Shown in pieces: positions 63,379 to 64,000 of a DNA stretch of 64,000 nt. A model generated the notes under the pieces. The model was not told the origin of the DNA, made no database searches, and was given only the letters and a program-made list of their open reading frames with translations. Where the stretch lies: the NCBI GenBank assembly GCA_039111635.1, contig JBCAQO010000008.1, positions 2,356,001 through 2,420,000 on the forward strand, read 5' to 3'. Positions within the stretch are counted from its first letter, which is position 1; the number at the start of each line of letters is the position of its first letter. A program made the translations under genes and the position numbers. This DNA comes from Heterobasidion occidentale (lineage: Eukaryota > Basidiomycota > Agaricomycetes > Russulales > Bondarzewiaceae).

Positions 63379-64000
63379 TCATAGGAAATCGCCTTCCTTC
63401 TTTATTCCGTCATATTGTCTCCAGGTCTCCGTGCTAAGCGAAGTCACGCCCCACTATACACTATACTCATTTTTCATTCTCATTGTACTCTCACTTGTCA
63501 TCGTACGTGATACTCGATTTTTACCGCCATGCGCAAGCCATCTAGCAATGAAATTCAAGGTTTTGGCAGGGATGACTAGGAAGGTGGACCGTGAGAAATT
63601 ACTTCCCGATTCCATGCAATAGGCCAAAGGACGTTGTCAATGACGACAACAACGACGACATACTTTCTTGCCGATCCTTTTGATACTACGATTAACACAT
63701 CGTCTATGATAGCGCGCTCGGGTCTCAGATCTCAGACCTCATGTGAAGAGTAGCATACTCCGTTCATGTGCGTAAAATCCCCTTACCTTGTGGTGCTTGA
63801 CTCATACGCGCCTACAGATCCAAGCTAGCGGCTGCATACAGCCGCTCAGCAGTAGGAAAGGACTCGAGACGATGCACAATGTTTCGACTCGGTGTGGGTC
63901 CTCCCCTGTCCTCTCATTCGAAGCCCGCTGATATTCATCTCTCACGAATGCAGGAGAGGGTTAGTCCAGCTTAAGAAATGTCAGCGCGAACGGACAAAGC
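63379..64000. other. Right end of the window, no gene seen
   Basis: 622 bp downstream of the WDR5 homologue. No exon recognised on either strand; presumably 3' UTR and intergenic DNA. Confidence 0.5.
63827..63846. repeat. Perfect 8 bp inverted repeat with 4 nt loop
   Basis: AGCGGCTG and CAGCCGCT flank CATA, forming a possible hairpin or a dyad binding site about 450 bp downstream of the WDR5 homologue. No poly-T tract follows it, so a Pol III terminator is unlikely. Could be chance. Confidence 0.5.

Overview
The window is nuclear DNA of a filamentous basidiomycete, most likely an agaricomycete. Genes are packed on both strands and carry many 45-70 nt GT-AG introns. Several genes have the layout typical of agaricomycetes: a coiled-coil RING protein, a DUF7330-type protein, short F-box proteins, a GPI-anchored chitin deacetylase, and a first RPS4 exon holding only the start codon. 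All functional calls rest on reading translated exons by eye; no search was run.

Layout. 1-2.4 kb holds no recognisable gene. 2.4-9.4 kb: a small unidentified gene, a RING gene, the INO80 subunit ARP8, then 1.7 kb without a clear gene. 9.4-15.1 kb: a large disordered protein with a PP1-docking-like motif, a DUF7330-type gene, an F-box-like gene and tRNA-Pro(AGG). 15.2-31.8 kb is strikingly GC-rich: proteasome ATPase RPT4, SEC1 and a ROM2-like Rho1 GEF diverging from about 195 bp, chitin deacetylase, and a carnitine acetyltransferase with both mitochondrial and peroxisomal signals. 32.6-44.2 kb: a disordered protein, a Caj1/Djp1-type J protein, a TFIP11/Ntr1 G-patch splicing factor, ribosomal protein S4 and an SLC35F-type transporter. 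45.6-56.2 kb: OHCU decarboxylase (ureide pathway), two small unknown genes, a DNAJB-like J protein, a MYND protein, an RTC4-domain protein and a small unknown gene. 56.3-63.4 kb: an F-box protein, VPS34, and a WDR5 homologue that diverges from VPS34 across about 200 bp.

These are mostly single-copy housekeeping genes. The only functional grouping I can argue for is SEC1 / Rho1-GEF / chitin deacetylase, which links exocytosis, the cell-wall integrity signal and wall chitin modification; that is inference from adjacency. I found no CRISPR array, prophage, biosynthetic cluster or intact transposon, and no convincing new system.

Important caveat. At more than ten places a conserved protein continues in the frame expected if one (occasionally two) bases were missing, nearly always at a short homopolymer. 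The apparent breaks all point the same way. This looks like consensus deletion error rather than pseudogenes, so the models below bridge these points and say where.
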